Shown here: positions 1 through 5,266 of the stretch, one piece after another
How the letters are laid out: each line of letters starts with the position of its first letter
Numbering within the stretch: the first letter of the stretch is position 1
Assembly (NCBI GenBank): GCA_023437755.1
Contig: JAEZFJ010000436.1
Span: 1-5,266, forward strand
Source: Pseudomonadota bacterium
GTDB taxonomy: Bacteria > Pseudomonadota > Alphaproteobacteria > Rhizobiales > Devosiaceae
Reading direction: 5' to 3'
Length of the DNA stretch: 5,266 nucleotides
Position numbers and translations under genes: made by a program
Notes under the pieces: generated by a model
Told to the model about the DNA's origin: nothing
Seen by the model: only the letters and a program-made list of their open reading frames with translations
The model's database searches: none

Positions 1-634
1 GCTCGAGCGAGAGCGCGAGCACCGAGCCCTCGCCCCAGCCCGCCAGAATATTGGGGGCGACCTTGACCTGGATCGCCTCGCCGACCGGCACGACGCCCAT
101 GGAGGTCACGGTGTCGTCCTGGATGGCCCAGAGTTCCAGGTCCTTGTCCGGCGCCACATTGCCGGACAGGGCGGTCAGCCGGAGCGTACCTGCACCGTCA
201 TAGAAGGCCAGGAAGCGGACGTCGCTGCCTTCTTCCTCCAGCGCGGCCACAAGCTGGTTGGTGAGGCTGGTCACGTCCTGGCGCGGTTCGAAGGCGGCAA
301 AACCCACCGCGACCACCGCGACCGCCAGGGCGCCAGCAGCGAGACCGCGCCACAGCGCCAGCGAATCCCACCAGGTGCTCCGTCGCTGGCTGGCACCGAA
401 CAGGCGGGTCTCGAGGGCGCCGAGCACCCGGGCCGGCGGCGCCACTTCGGCGAATTCGCTGTCCATCCCGGCAAAGCGCGACACCCAGAAGTCGCGCTCG
501 GCCTGAAGGCGCGGATTGGCCGCGATCATCTGCTCCACCTGCGCATGGCTGGTGGCGTCGAGCAGACCGAGCACGTATTCGGCGACCTGCGCCCGCGCTC
601 CGTCCGGTCCGTCGATGTCCTCGTCCATGCTCAT
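1..634 (-). CDS. RskA-type membrane anti-sigma factor, C-terminus cut by the window edge
   Basis: Reading the minus strand from the ATG at 634 gives 211 residues, open to the left edge. An N-terminal sigma-binding-type region (about residues 12-75, with AEYVLGLLD near 18-26) is followed by one hydrophobic segment at about 96-114 (rich in Ala, Val, Gly). A periplasmic-type domain then contains LELWAIQDD (166-174) and SMGVVPVG (178-185), matching the typical LWxI...LGVV core of RskA C-terminal domains. No Cys/His zinc motif is seen, so it is not a ZAS anti-sigma. In this family the cytoplasmic part holds the sigma factor inactive and the outer part governs release. The ATG overlaps the sigma stop as ATGA, which implies translational coupling; a weak GAGAG lies 11 bases upstream. 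A second ATG at 628 is the alternative start. The partner and family assignment is strong; the signal sensed is unknown. Confidence 0.88.
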   Translation of the reverse strand, partial: MSMDEDIDGPDGARAQVAEYVLGLLDATSHAQVEQMIAANPRLQAERDFWVSRFAGMDSEFAEVAPPARVLGALETRLFGASQRRSTWWDSLALWRGLAAGALAVAVVAVGFAAFEPRQDVTSLTNQLVAALEEEGSDVRFLAFYDGAGTLRLTALSGNVAPDKDLELWAIQDDTVTSMGVVPVGEAIQVKVAPNILAGWGEGSVLALSLE

Positions 635-1182
635 GCCGTCAGGCACTCTCTTAATCTGATGAGGCTCCGGCGCAGCCAGGTCCGCATCGTATTCAACGGC
701 ACCGTATAGCGTTGCGCCAGTTCCTCGTAGCTCATGCCATCGAGATAGGCGCCGCGGACGGCGTTGGCACGATCGGGATCGAGCGTGCCGAGGCAGTGAT
801 CGATACGCGCCTTCTCCTGGCTGGCCTCGGTCGCCCGTTCGGGCGAGGGGGCGTCGTCAGGCAGGTCGAGCGCGACGTCGATGGCGTCGGAAACCGGACG
901 TCGGGCCCTCAGAATGTCGAGCGCGTGATTGCGCGCCACCGCCACCAGCCAGCTGATTGGGCTGGTGTTGCCTGGTATGAAGCGGTCGGCCCGCTGCCAG
1001 ATCTTGACGTAGACTTCCTGGATGGCCTCTTCGGCCTCCGCACGGTCCTTCAAGATACGGAGCACCACGCCGAAGAGTTTCGCGGAGGTGCGCTCATAGA
1101 GGGTGCGGAAGGCCGCTCTGTCCTTGAGAGCGCAGCGGCTGATCAGGTCGGCGATGTCGGCGCTCGGCGTCTGCATCGTCAT
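631..1182 (-). CDS. ECF-type RNA polymerase sigma-70 factor
   Basis: This complete 183-residue protein has the two-domain layout of extracytoplasmic-function sigma factors. Region 2 spans about residues 24-95 and includes AEEAIQEVYVKIWQRA (50-65) and SWLVAVARNHALDILRARR (77-95). A short linker rich in Asp and Pro follows. Region 4 spans about 125-180, with the helix-turn-helix SYEELAQRYTVPLNTMRTWL (151-170). Regions 1 and 3 are absent, as expected for the class. The ATG at 1182 is favoured over the ATG at 1176 because AGAGGAA (1199-1193) lies 10 bases upstream of it. The next gene, overlapping by four bases, encodes an RskA-like anti-sigma. By family knowledge the sigma would be held at the membrane until a signal arrives. 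Pairing with RskA resembles the SigK-like ECF families, but I cannot assign a numbered ECF group. I see no clear GGAAC-type autoregulatory promoter upstream. Confidence 0.93.
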   Translation of the reverse strand: MTMQTPSADIADLISRCALKDRAAFRTLYERTSAKLFGVVLRILKDRAEAEEAIQEVYVKIWQRADRFIPGNTSPISWLVAVARNHALDILRARRPVSDAIDVALDLPDDAPSPERATEASQEKARIDHCLGTLDPDRANAVRGAYLDGMSYEELAQRYTVPLNTMRTWLRRSLIRLRECLTA

Positions 1183-1214
1183 CGTCTACCGGTTCCTCTC
1201 GCTCTTTGCCAGCA

Positions 1215-1234
1215 GGCTTAACGCAGGATAAGCC
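1215..1234. promoter_or_regulatory. Inverted repeat in the divergent sigma/argB region
   Basis: GGCTTA (1215-1220) and TAAGCC (1229-1234) are perfect six-base arms separated by eight bases. The dyad lies 33 bases upstream of the sigma ATG and 99 bases upstream of the argB ATG, a suitable place for an operator. The spacing of the arm centres, 14 bases, is not a multiple of a helical turn. A short hairpin in the sigma leader RNA is an equally good reading. The symmetry is seen directly; its function is inferred. Confidence 0.3.
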
Positions 1235-1260
1235 AAATGGATCGCTCCGGTGTGGACATC

Positions 1261-1288
1261 TCGACCTTTTCGTCAGGGGCGCTATGGT
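1261..1288 (+). promoter_or_regulatory. Weak candidate housekeeping promoter for argB
   Basis: TCGACC (1261-1266) matches four of six bases of the -35 consensus. TATGGT (1283-1288) matches four of six of the -10 consensus, with a 16-base spacer. A start near 1295 would leave a leader of about 40 bases before argB. The -10 element overlaps the palindrome at 1286-1295. This is the best match I found between the divergent genes, but it is weak and could be chance. Confidence 0.3.
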
Positions 1289-1323
1289 CTAGACCGATGC
1301 CGCCCGTTGTCCGGCCGCCTAAC

Positions 1324-1327
1324 AGGA
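1324..1327 (+). promoter_or_regulatory. Ribosome binding site of argB
   Basis: AGGA sits six bases upstream of the ATG at 1334. It favours that start over the in-frame GTG at 1250, which has no purine-rich sequence before it and would add a 28-residue tail not found in the family. Confidence 0.75.
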
Positions 1328-1333
1328 TTGTGC

Positions 1334-2236
1334 ATGTCCGATCTCGACGCCCAGAACGACCGCTTCTCGCATGATGCCGGGATCCTTGCGCAGGCGCTGC
1401 CCTATATGCAGCGCTACGAGGGCAAGACCGTGGTGGTGAAGTATGGCGGCCACGCCATGGGGGATATTGCCCTTGGCCGCGCCTTTGCCCGCGATATCGC
1501 CCTCCTCAAGCAGAGCAAGGTCAACCCCATCGTCGTTCATGGCGGGGGGCCACAGATCGCCCAGATGCTCAAGAACCTCGGGATCGAGTCCAAGTTCGAG
1601 GGCGGGCTGCGCGTCACCGACCAACGCACCATGGACGTGGTCGAGATGGTGCTGGCCGGCTCGATCAACAAGGAAATCGTCGCGCTGATCAATGCCGAAG
1701 GCGAATGGGCCATCGGTCTGTGCGGCAAGGACGGCAACATGGTCTTCGCCAGGAAGGCCCACAAGACCGTCAACGACCCCGGCTCGGCCATCGAGCGGGT
1801 GCTCGATCTCGGCTTTGTCGGCGAGCCGGTGGAGGTGGACCGCACGCTGCTCGACCTCCTGGCGCGCTCCGAGATGATCCCGGTCATCGCACCGGTGGCG
1901 CCCGGTCGCGACGGGAACACCTACAACATCAATGCCGACACGTTCGCAGGCGCCATCGCTGGCTCGCTGGGCGCCAAGCGCCTGCTGTTCCTGACCGACG
2001 TGCCCGGCGTGCTCGACCGCAACGGCAAGCTGATCCCCGAGCTCAGCGTCAGCGAAGCCAAGTCGCTGATCGCCGACGGCACCATTTCAGGCGGCATGAT
2101 CCCCAAGGTGGAGACCTGCCTCGAAGCCCTGGATGCGGGCGTCGAGGGCGTGGTCATCCTCAACGGCAAGATGCCCCATGTGGTGCTGGTGGAACTGTTC
2201 ACCGAGTTCGGCGCCGGCACACTGATCGTGCGGTAG
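1334..2236 (+). CDS. argB: Acetylglutamate kinase
   Basis: This 300-residue cytosolic enzyme phosphorylates N-acetyl-L-glutamate with ATP, the second step of arginine synthesis. It belongs to the amino-acid kinase fold. Visible motifs are [12 protein letters not shown] (33-44, catalytic Lys36), HGGGPQ (69-74), GLRVTD (91-96), [12 protein letters not shown] (105-116), GLCGKDGNM (128-136), [10 protein letters not shown] (197-206, Asp202), [12 protein letters not shown] (217-228) and SGGMIPKVE (252-260, Lys258). Lys36, Asp202 and Lys258 correspond to the Lys8/Asp162/Lys217 set of the E. coli enzyme. The N-terminal helix [12 protein letters not shown] (17-28) and the C-terminal FGAGTLI are the features of arginine-inhibited hexameric forms, so feedback inhibition is likely. 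Length is normal and no key residue is missing. The gene stands alone here: the sigma gene diverges upstream, and a barrel gene follows after 115 bases. In many Hyphomicrobiales argB instead follows the GTPase gene engB. Confidence 0.98.
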   Translation: MSDLDAQNDRFSHDAGILAQALPYMQRYEGKTVVVKYGGHAMGDIALGRAFARDIALLKQSKVNPIVVHGGGPQIAQMLKNLGIESKFEGGLRVTDQRTMDVVEMVLAGSINKEIVALINAEGEWAIGLCGKDGNMVFARKAHKTVNDPGSAIERVLDLGFVGEPVEVDRTLLDLLARSEMIPVIAPVAPGRDGNTYNINADTFAGAIAGSLGAKRLLFLTDVPGVLDRNGKLIPELSVSEAKSLIADGTISGGMIPKVETCLEALDAGVEGVVILNGKMPHVVLVELFTEFGAGTLIVR

Positions 2237-2250
2237 GCTCCTGTTAACCA

Positions 2251-2267
2251 CCCGGCGTTTTGCCGGG
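2251..2267 (+). terminator. GC-rich hairpin after argB, possible weak terminator
   Basis: CCCGGC (2251-2256) pairs perfectly with GCCGGG (2262-2267) around the loop GTTTT. The hairpin begins 15 bases after the argB stop. Flanking CAC and GTG could extend the stem past a two-G bulge. No run of T follows, so it is not a standard intrinsic terminator. It may protect the 3' end of the message or act only partially, letting some transcription reach the barrel gene. Confidence 0.4.
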
Positions 2268-2340
2268 GGTGTGACACATCGGTCATTGCTGCCCCGGGAA
2301 AACTCGTGGCAAATTTTAGGCATTGTGTTTGTGTTTGGGC

Positions 2341-2345
2341 GGGAG
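2341..2345 (+). promoter_or_regulatory. Ribosome binding site that selects the barrel-protein start
   Basis: GGGAG lies six bases before the ATG at 2352 and directly abuts the ATG at 2346, which rules against 2346. The start at 2352 also gives a textbook signal peptide with a positively charged end. The further in-frame start at 2271 would place 27 extra residues before it. Confidence 0.7.
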
Positions 2346-2351
2346 ATGACG

Positions 2352-3035
2352 ATGCGTGGGACCAAGGGGCTGGCAATTGGCGTAGCGGCGGCGGCCTTGC
2401 TGATGGCAACGGGCGCCTCGGCGCAGCAGGTCGAGACCGTGATGGTGCTGCCCACCGTCGACGCGCAGTCCTACCAGACCTCGTCCTTTGTCTGGGATGG
2501 CTTCTACGTCGGTGCGCAGGCGGCGATCGTCGCCACCAAGACCCATGAGATCAATCCGGGTGTGCCCGCAGAACAGTTGCTCGGCGACATCGGCGGCCAT
2601 GCCGGCGTGTTCGCGGGCTATCGCATGACGGTCACCGACTGGCTGGTGCTCGGCGTCGACGCCGAGGTCAACAACGTCGCGACGGAATATCTCTACAACG
2701 CCGCCAATTACGGTGCCCTGAAATGGGACGCGTCGGTGCGCGCCACCCTCGGCTATCCGGTGGCACCGAACGTGCTCACCTATGGCATCGTCGGCTATAA
2801 CTGGGGCCGGTTCGACATGTCGCCGTTCACCGGCACTGCCGATTCCGCCTACACTGCCGGTGGCTGGCAGCTCGGCCTCGGCGTCGACATGATGGTCACC
2901 GACAACATCATGGCCCGCCTGCAGGCCACCTGGACCCATTTCGGCGTCAACACCTTGAACAGCGGCGGTGCTCCCTACGGCAGCAGCGAGCCGAGCAATG
3001 CGGTGATCCGCGCCGGCCTGGGCTGGAAGTTCTAG
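2352..3035 (+). CDS. Secreted outer-membrane beta-barrel protein, Omp25/Omp31-like
   Basis: This 227-residue protein starts with a Sec signal peptide (residues 1-24): charged MRGTK, a hydrophobic Ala/Leu core, and likely cleavage after ASA before QQVE. The mature form has a short linker (25-47), then FVWDGFYVGAQAAI (46-59), matching the WxGFYVG first strand of alphaproteobacterial small barrels (OMP_b-brl type). Alternating polar/apolar stretches follow near 83-109, 123-155, 169-199 and 217-227, consistent with about eight strands. It ends in GLGWKF; the terminal aromatic residue is the usual signal for the BAM assembly machinery. In related bacteria such proteins are abundant structural barrels of the outer membrane; a transport role cannot be claimed. 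It has its own ribosome binding site. Its stop overlaps the stop of the convergent EAL gene by four bases. No peptidoglycan-binding OmpA domain is present. The family is well supported, the exact role unknown. Confidence 0.9.
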   Translation: MRGTKGLAIGVAAAALLMATGASAQQVETVMVLPTVDAQSYQTSSFVWDGFYVGAQAAIVATKTHEINPGVPAEQLLGDIGGHAGVFAGYRMTVTDWLVLGVDAEVNNVATEYLYNAANYGALKWDASVRATLGYPVAPNVLTYGIVGYNWGRFDMSPFTGTADSAYTAGGWQLGLGVDMMVTDNIMARLQATWTHFGVNTLNSGGAPYGSSEPSNAVIRAGLGWKF

Positions 3036-5266
3036 GCGGCATCCACCTGTCTTGACCGGAGGCCGATCGCCTCCGGCGCGCTCGGGCGCGCAAACAGGTA
3101 ACCCTGACCCACCGGACAGCCGGCCAGCGCCAGGTAGCGGCGCTGCTCGTCGGTCTCGACACCCTCGGCGATCACCAGCTTGCCGAGCCGCCGCGCCATC
3201 AAGAGCACGGTCTCGACGATGACCTGCCGTTCCGGATCAGGCAGGCCCCGCACAAACGACTGGTCGATCTTGATCTTGTCGACCGGCAGCTGCGCCAGAT
3301 AGCTCAGGGACGAATAACCAGTTCCGAAATCGTCGAGCGCGACGCGGACGCCGGAGCCGCGCAGATCGGCGAGCGCCGCCACGGTCCTCGCATCATTGCC
3401 GACAAACACCGATTCGGTGATTTCGAGGTCGAGACGCGAGGCCGGAAAGCCTGCGGCCCGGAGCGCAGCGCGGACGCTGCCCACCACGTCTCCCAGGCGG
3501 AACTGCACCGCCGATACATTGACCGACAAGCGGCCCTGCCAGTCCCAGAGGGCCGCCTGCCGGCAGGCTTCGCGAAGCACCCAGTCGCCCAGTTCGACGA
3601 TGAGGCCGGTTTCTTCGGCCAGCGGCACGAACTCGGCGGGGGAGACCAGGCCGAATTCGGGGTGCCGCCAGCGCACCAGCGCCTCCACCCCGACCATGGC
3701 GCCGCTGGCAAGGTCGACCTGCGGCTGGAACAGCAGGAAGAACTGCCCATCCTCCAGCGCCCGGCGCAGCGCCAGATCGAGGCGCCGGCGCTGTTCGATG
3801 CGGTCGCCATGCTCGGGGTCGAAGGCGGCGAGGCGGTTACCGCTCTGGTGCGCCGCGTTCAACGCCACTTCGGCCTGGCGCAGGCGCTCGGCCGCCTCGG
3901 CGCCGGGCACGGTGCCGTAGCCGCAGCGGATTTCGAGAATGACGCTGTGTCCGTCCACGGCATAGGGCGCTTCCAGCACCTTGGCGGCAGCCATGGCCAG
4001 CGCTTCGGCAAACTCGGCCCTGGCAGTGACGGCAAAGAGATCGCCGCCGATGCGCGCCGGCGGGGCGTATGAGAGCCCGCGCAAGCGCTCCACTGCCTCT
4101 GCGACCACCTTGTCGCTGATGGCGTGGCCCAGGGTTGCCGCGGCGGTGGCCAGCCGGCCCAGTTCCACCAGCACCACCACGGTCTGCTCCGTGTCCTGGC
4201 TGAGATCGTCGAGCAGGGCCTGGCGGGAGCGGGCGCCGCTGACCGGATCGTGACGCGCGAGCCAGGCCAGACTGGCCAGGTGCCGTCGGCTCTCGGCGCG
4301 GCGCTGCGACCAGTCGAGCACCAGTGACAGAACCACCAGCTGGGCGGCCTGAACATGCAGCAGCGCCGTGTCGATCAGCAGTGCGCCCATGTGATGGGCG
4401 AGCCAGGCACACAATTCGGTCAGCACCGTCAGGACGATGGCGCTGGCAAACAGCCGCGGCACCGCGATCTTGCGGCCCAACGCCGCGAACAGCAGCGCCA
4501 CCAGGACGGCTGCGGCGAGGGTGGGGGCGCCCTTGAGATCGATGAGGCTGCGGCCTGCTTTCAACGTCTCGGTGGTCGCCACCTGCACCATCGGTCCCGG
4601 GACGACCCCGAACCGCGGCACACGAAAGAAGTCGCGAAGCTCTACAGCGCTGGCCCCGATGACGACCTGCTTGCCCGCCAGGAGGGTCGCATCGACGCGG
4701 CCGGCGAGCACGTCGCTCGCGGACAGGCGCAGAATGCTGTCGAGATTGATGCCATAATCGATGACGATGCGCGCCCCGGTGGCTGCCCCGGGTACCAGCA
4801 CCCTGGCCACGGACGGAATCGGCGGCTCCTCAAGGCCTGCAGGCACCGACTGGAGCAGTTCGGTGCCGTCGCCATCGACATTCACCAGGGCAGGGCCGGC
4901 ATGGGCGGCAAAGCGCGGGATCGGCTGGTTCAGGACGATGGAGCCATCCCGCGTGCGTTGCTGGAAGGCGGCGAGCCAGGCATAGCCGCCGGCGCGGGCC
5001 AAGGCGGCTTCGAACGCCGCGTCGGCGGCCTCCGTGGATGCGGTGCTGAAGTCGACGTCGAAGACCACCTCGTCCGCGCCCACGGCCATCAGTCGGTCCA
5101 GCAGTTCGGCATGAACCGTGCGCGGCCAGGGCCAGACACCCAGATCGGCCAGGCTGGCAGCGTCGATCTCGACGAACACGACCTCACCGCTGGGCGCACG
5201 ATTGCTGGCCGCGAACCGCAGCTCCCGCAAAGCCTGGTCCACGGGGGCCAGTGCGCCGAGCAGCGA
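3032..5266 (-). CDS. CHASE2 - membrane - degenerate GGDEF - EAL cyclic-di-GMP phosphodiesterase, N-terminus cut by the window edge
   Basis: The frame is open to the right edge, giving 744 visible residues (residue 1 at base 5266). The GTG at 5242 lies inside the domain and is not the start; a first membrane helix is expected upstream. CHASE2, a periplasmic sensor, covers about 9-240 (VVFVEIDAASLADLG, then GVWPWPR). Three hydrophobic segments follow at about 248-264, 270-290 and 295-318. The GGDEF domain (about 339-483) is degenerate: GGDLF at 407-411, and DPVSGARSR in place of DxLTGLxNR. The EAL domain (about 503-730) keeps its catalytic set: Glu528 in VEALVRW, Asn583 in VNVS, Glu615 in EITES, Asp645-Asp646 in DDFGTGYSS, Lys666 in KIKID, Glu701 in EGVET and Gln721 in GQGYLFARP. 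I infer an inner-membrane phosphodiesterase degrading cyclic-di-GMP, with the cyclase domain at most a GTP-sensing or dimerising module. The signal is unknown. It converges on the barrel gene, sharing CTAG. Confidence 0.93.
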   Translation of the reverse strand, partial: SLLGALAPVDQALRELRFAASNRAPSGEVVFVEIDAASLADLGVWPWPRTVHAELLDRLMAVGADEVVFDVDFSTASTEAADAAFEAALARAGGYAWLAAFQQRTRDGSIVLNQPIPRFAAHAGPALVNVDGDGTELLQSVPAGLEEPPIPSVARVLVPGAATGARIVIDYGINLDSILRLSASDVLAGRVDATLLAGKQVVIGASAVELRDFFRVPRFGVVPGPMVQVATTETLKAGRSLIDLKGAPTLAAAVLVALLFAALGRKIAVPRLFASAIVLTVLTELCAWLAHHMGALLIDTALLHVQAAQLVVLSLVLDWSQRRAESRRHLASLAWLARHDPVSGARSRQALLDDLSQDTEQTVVVLVELGRLATAAATLGHAISDKVVAEAVERLRGLSYAPPARIGGDLFAVTARAEFAEALAMAAAKVLEAPYAVDGHSVILEIRCGYGTVPGAEAAERLRQAEVALNAAHQSGNRLAAFDPEHGDRIEQRRRLDLALRRALEDGQFFLLFQPQVDLASGAMVGVEALVRWRHPEFGLVSPAEFVPLAEETGLIVELGDWVLREACRQAALWDWQGRLSVNVSAVQFRLGDVVGSVRAALRAAGFPASRLDLEITESVFVGNDARTVAALADLRGSGVRVALDDFGTGYSSLSYLAQLPVDKIKIDQSFVRGLPDPERQVIVETVLLMARRLGKLVIAEGVETDEQRRYLALAGCPVGQGYLFARPSAPEAIGLRSRQVDAA

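Noticed and set aside
1190..1195. GGAACC on the minus strand as an ECF -35 element
   Set aside because: It lies 8 bases from the sigma start codon, so the -10 and transcription start would fall inside the gene; no CGT-type -10 follows. It is better read as part of the ribosome binding site area.
712..1221. 170-codon plus-strand frame opposite the sigma gene
   Set aside because: It is the antisense shadow of a gene with clear sigma domains; the translation shows no recognisable motif.
1250..1333. In-frame GTG at 1250 extending ArgB by 28 residues
   Set aside because: It has no ribosome binding site, the added residues do not resemble any ArgB N-terminus, and the ATG at 1334 has a good AGGA and gives the normal 300-residue length. 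There is no stop before argB, so it cannot be a separate leader peptide.
2325..2336. Tandem GTGTTT repeated twice
   Set aside because: Two copies of a six-base unit in a T/G-rich leader are not enough to call a repeat.
2271..2351. In-frame start at 2271 for the barrel protein
   Set aside because: It would put 27 residues in front of a clear signal peptide and begins inside the hairpin tail after argB.
3304..3810. Minus-strand frames in other phases within the EAL gene (also 3837-4412)
   Set aside because: They are out-of-phase shadows of the conserved EAL and GGDEF coding sequence.
3396..3920. Plus-strand frames of 136-174 codons opposite the EAL gene (also 3662-4072)
   Set aside because: They mirror high-GC codon structure of the EAL gene, have low-complexity Arg/Ser/Ala composition, and no motif.
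5240..5242. GTG at 5242 as the start of the EAL protein
   Set aside because: The frame stays open to the window edge with residues (SLLGALAPVDQALRELRF) that fit the beginning of a CHASE2 domain, so the real start lies outside.

Overview
The window is GC-rich, densely coded chromosomal DNA from an alphaproteobacterium, most likely of the order Hyphomicrobiales. The basis for this is the ArgB sequence, an Omp25/Omp31-type small outer-membrane barrel, and the codon usage. A Devosia-like lineage is my guess from recalled sequences, not a computed result. There are five protein genes, two of them cut by the window edges. I see no tRNA, rRNA, CRISPR array, insertion sequence or other mobile element, and no base-composition break suggesting recent transfer.

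Layout from left to right. Bases 1-634 (minus) hold a membrane anti-sigma factor of the RskA type, with its C-terminal end off the left edge. Bases 631-1182 (minus) hold its partner, an ECF-type sigma-70 factor; the two overlap by ATGA and form one transcription unit running leftward. A 151-base divergent intergenic region (1183-1333) carries two perfect inverted repeats and a weak promoter candidate. Bases 1334-2236 (plus) hold argB, a complete acetylglutamate kinase. A 115-base spacer (2237-2351) holds a GC-rich hairpin and the leader of the next gene. Bases 2352-3035 (plus) encode a secreted eight-strand-type outer-membrane beta-barrel protein. Bases 3032-5266 (minus) encode a CHASE2 - three transmembrane helices - degenerate GGDEF - EAL protein whose N-terminus is off the right edge. 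It converges on the barrel gene, and the two genes share the four bases CTAG as overlapping stop codons.

Functionally, this is ordinary core genome next to signalling genes. The sigma/anti-sigma pair should couple an envelope or stress signal to transcription of an unseen regulon. argB supplies the second step of arginine synthesis. The barrel protein sits in the outer membrane. The EAL protein should lower cyclic-di-GMP in response to a periplasmic signal. Nothing in the window ties these four units into one system, and I found no convincing undescribed system. The points most worth a second look are the degenerate cyclase domain, the shared CTAG stop site, and the dyads in the sigma/argB divergent region.
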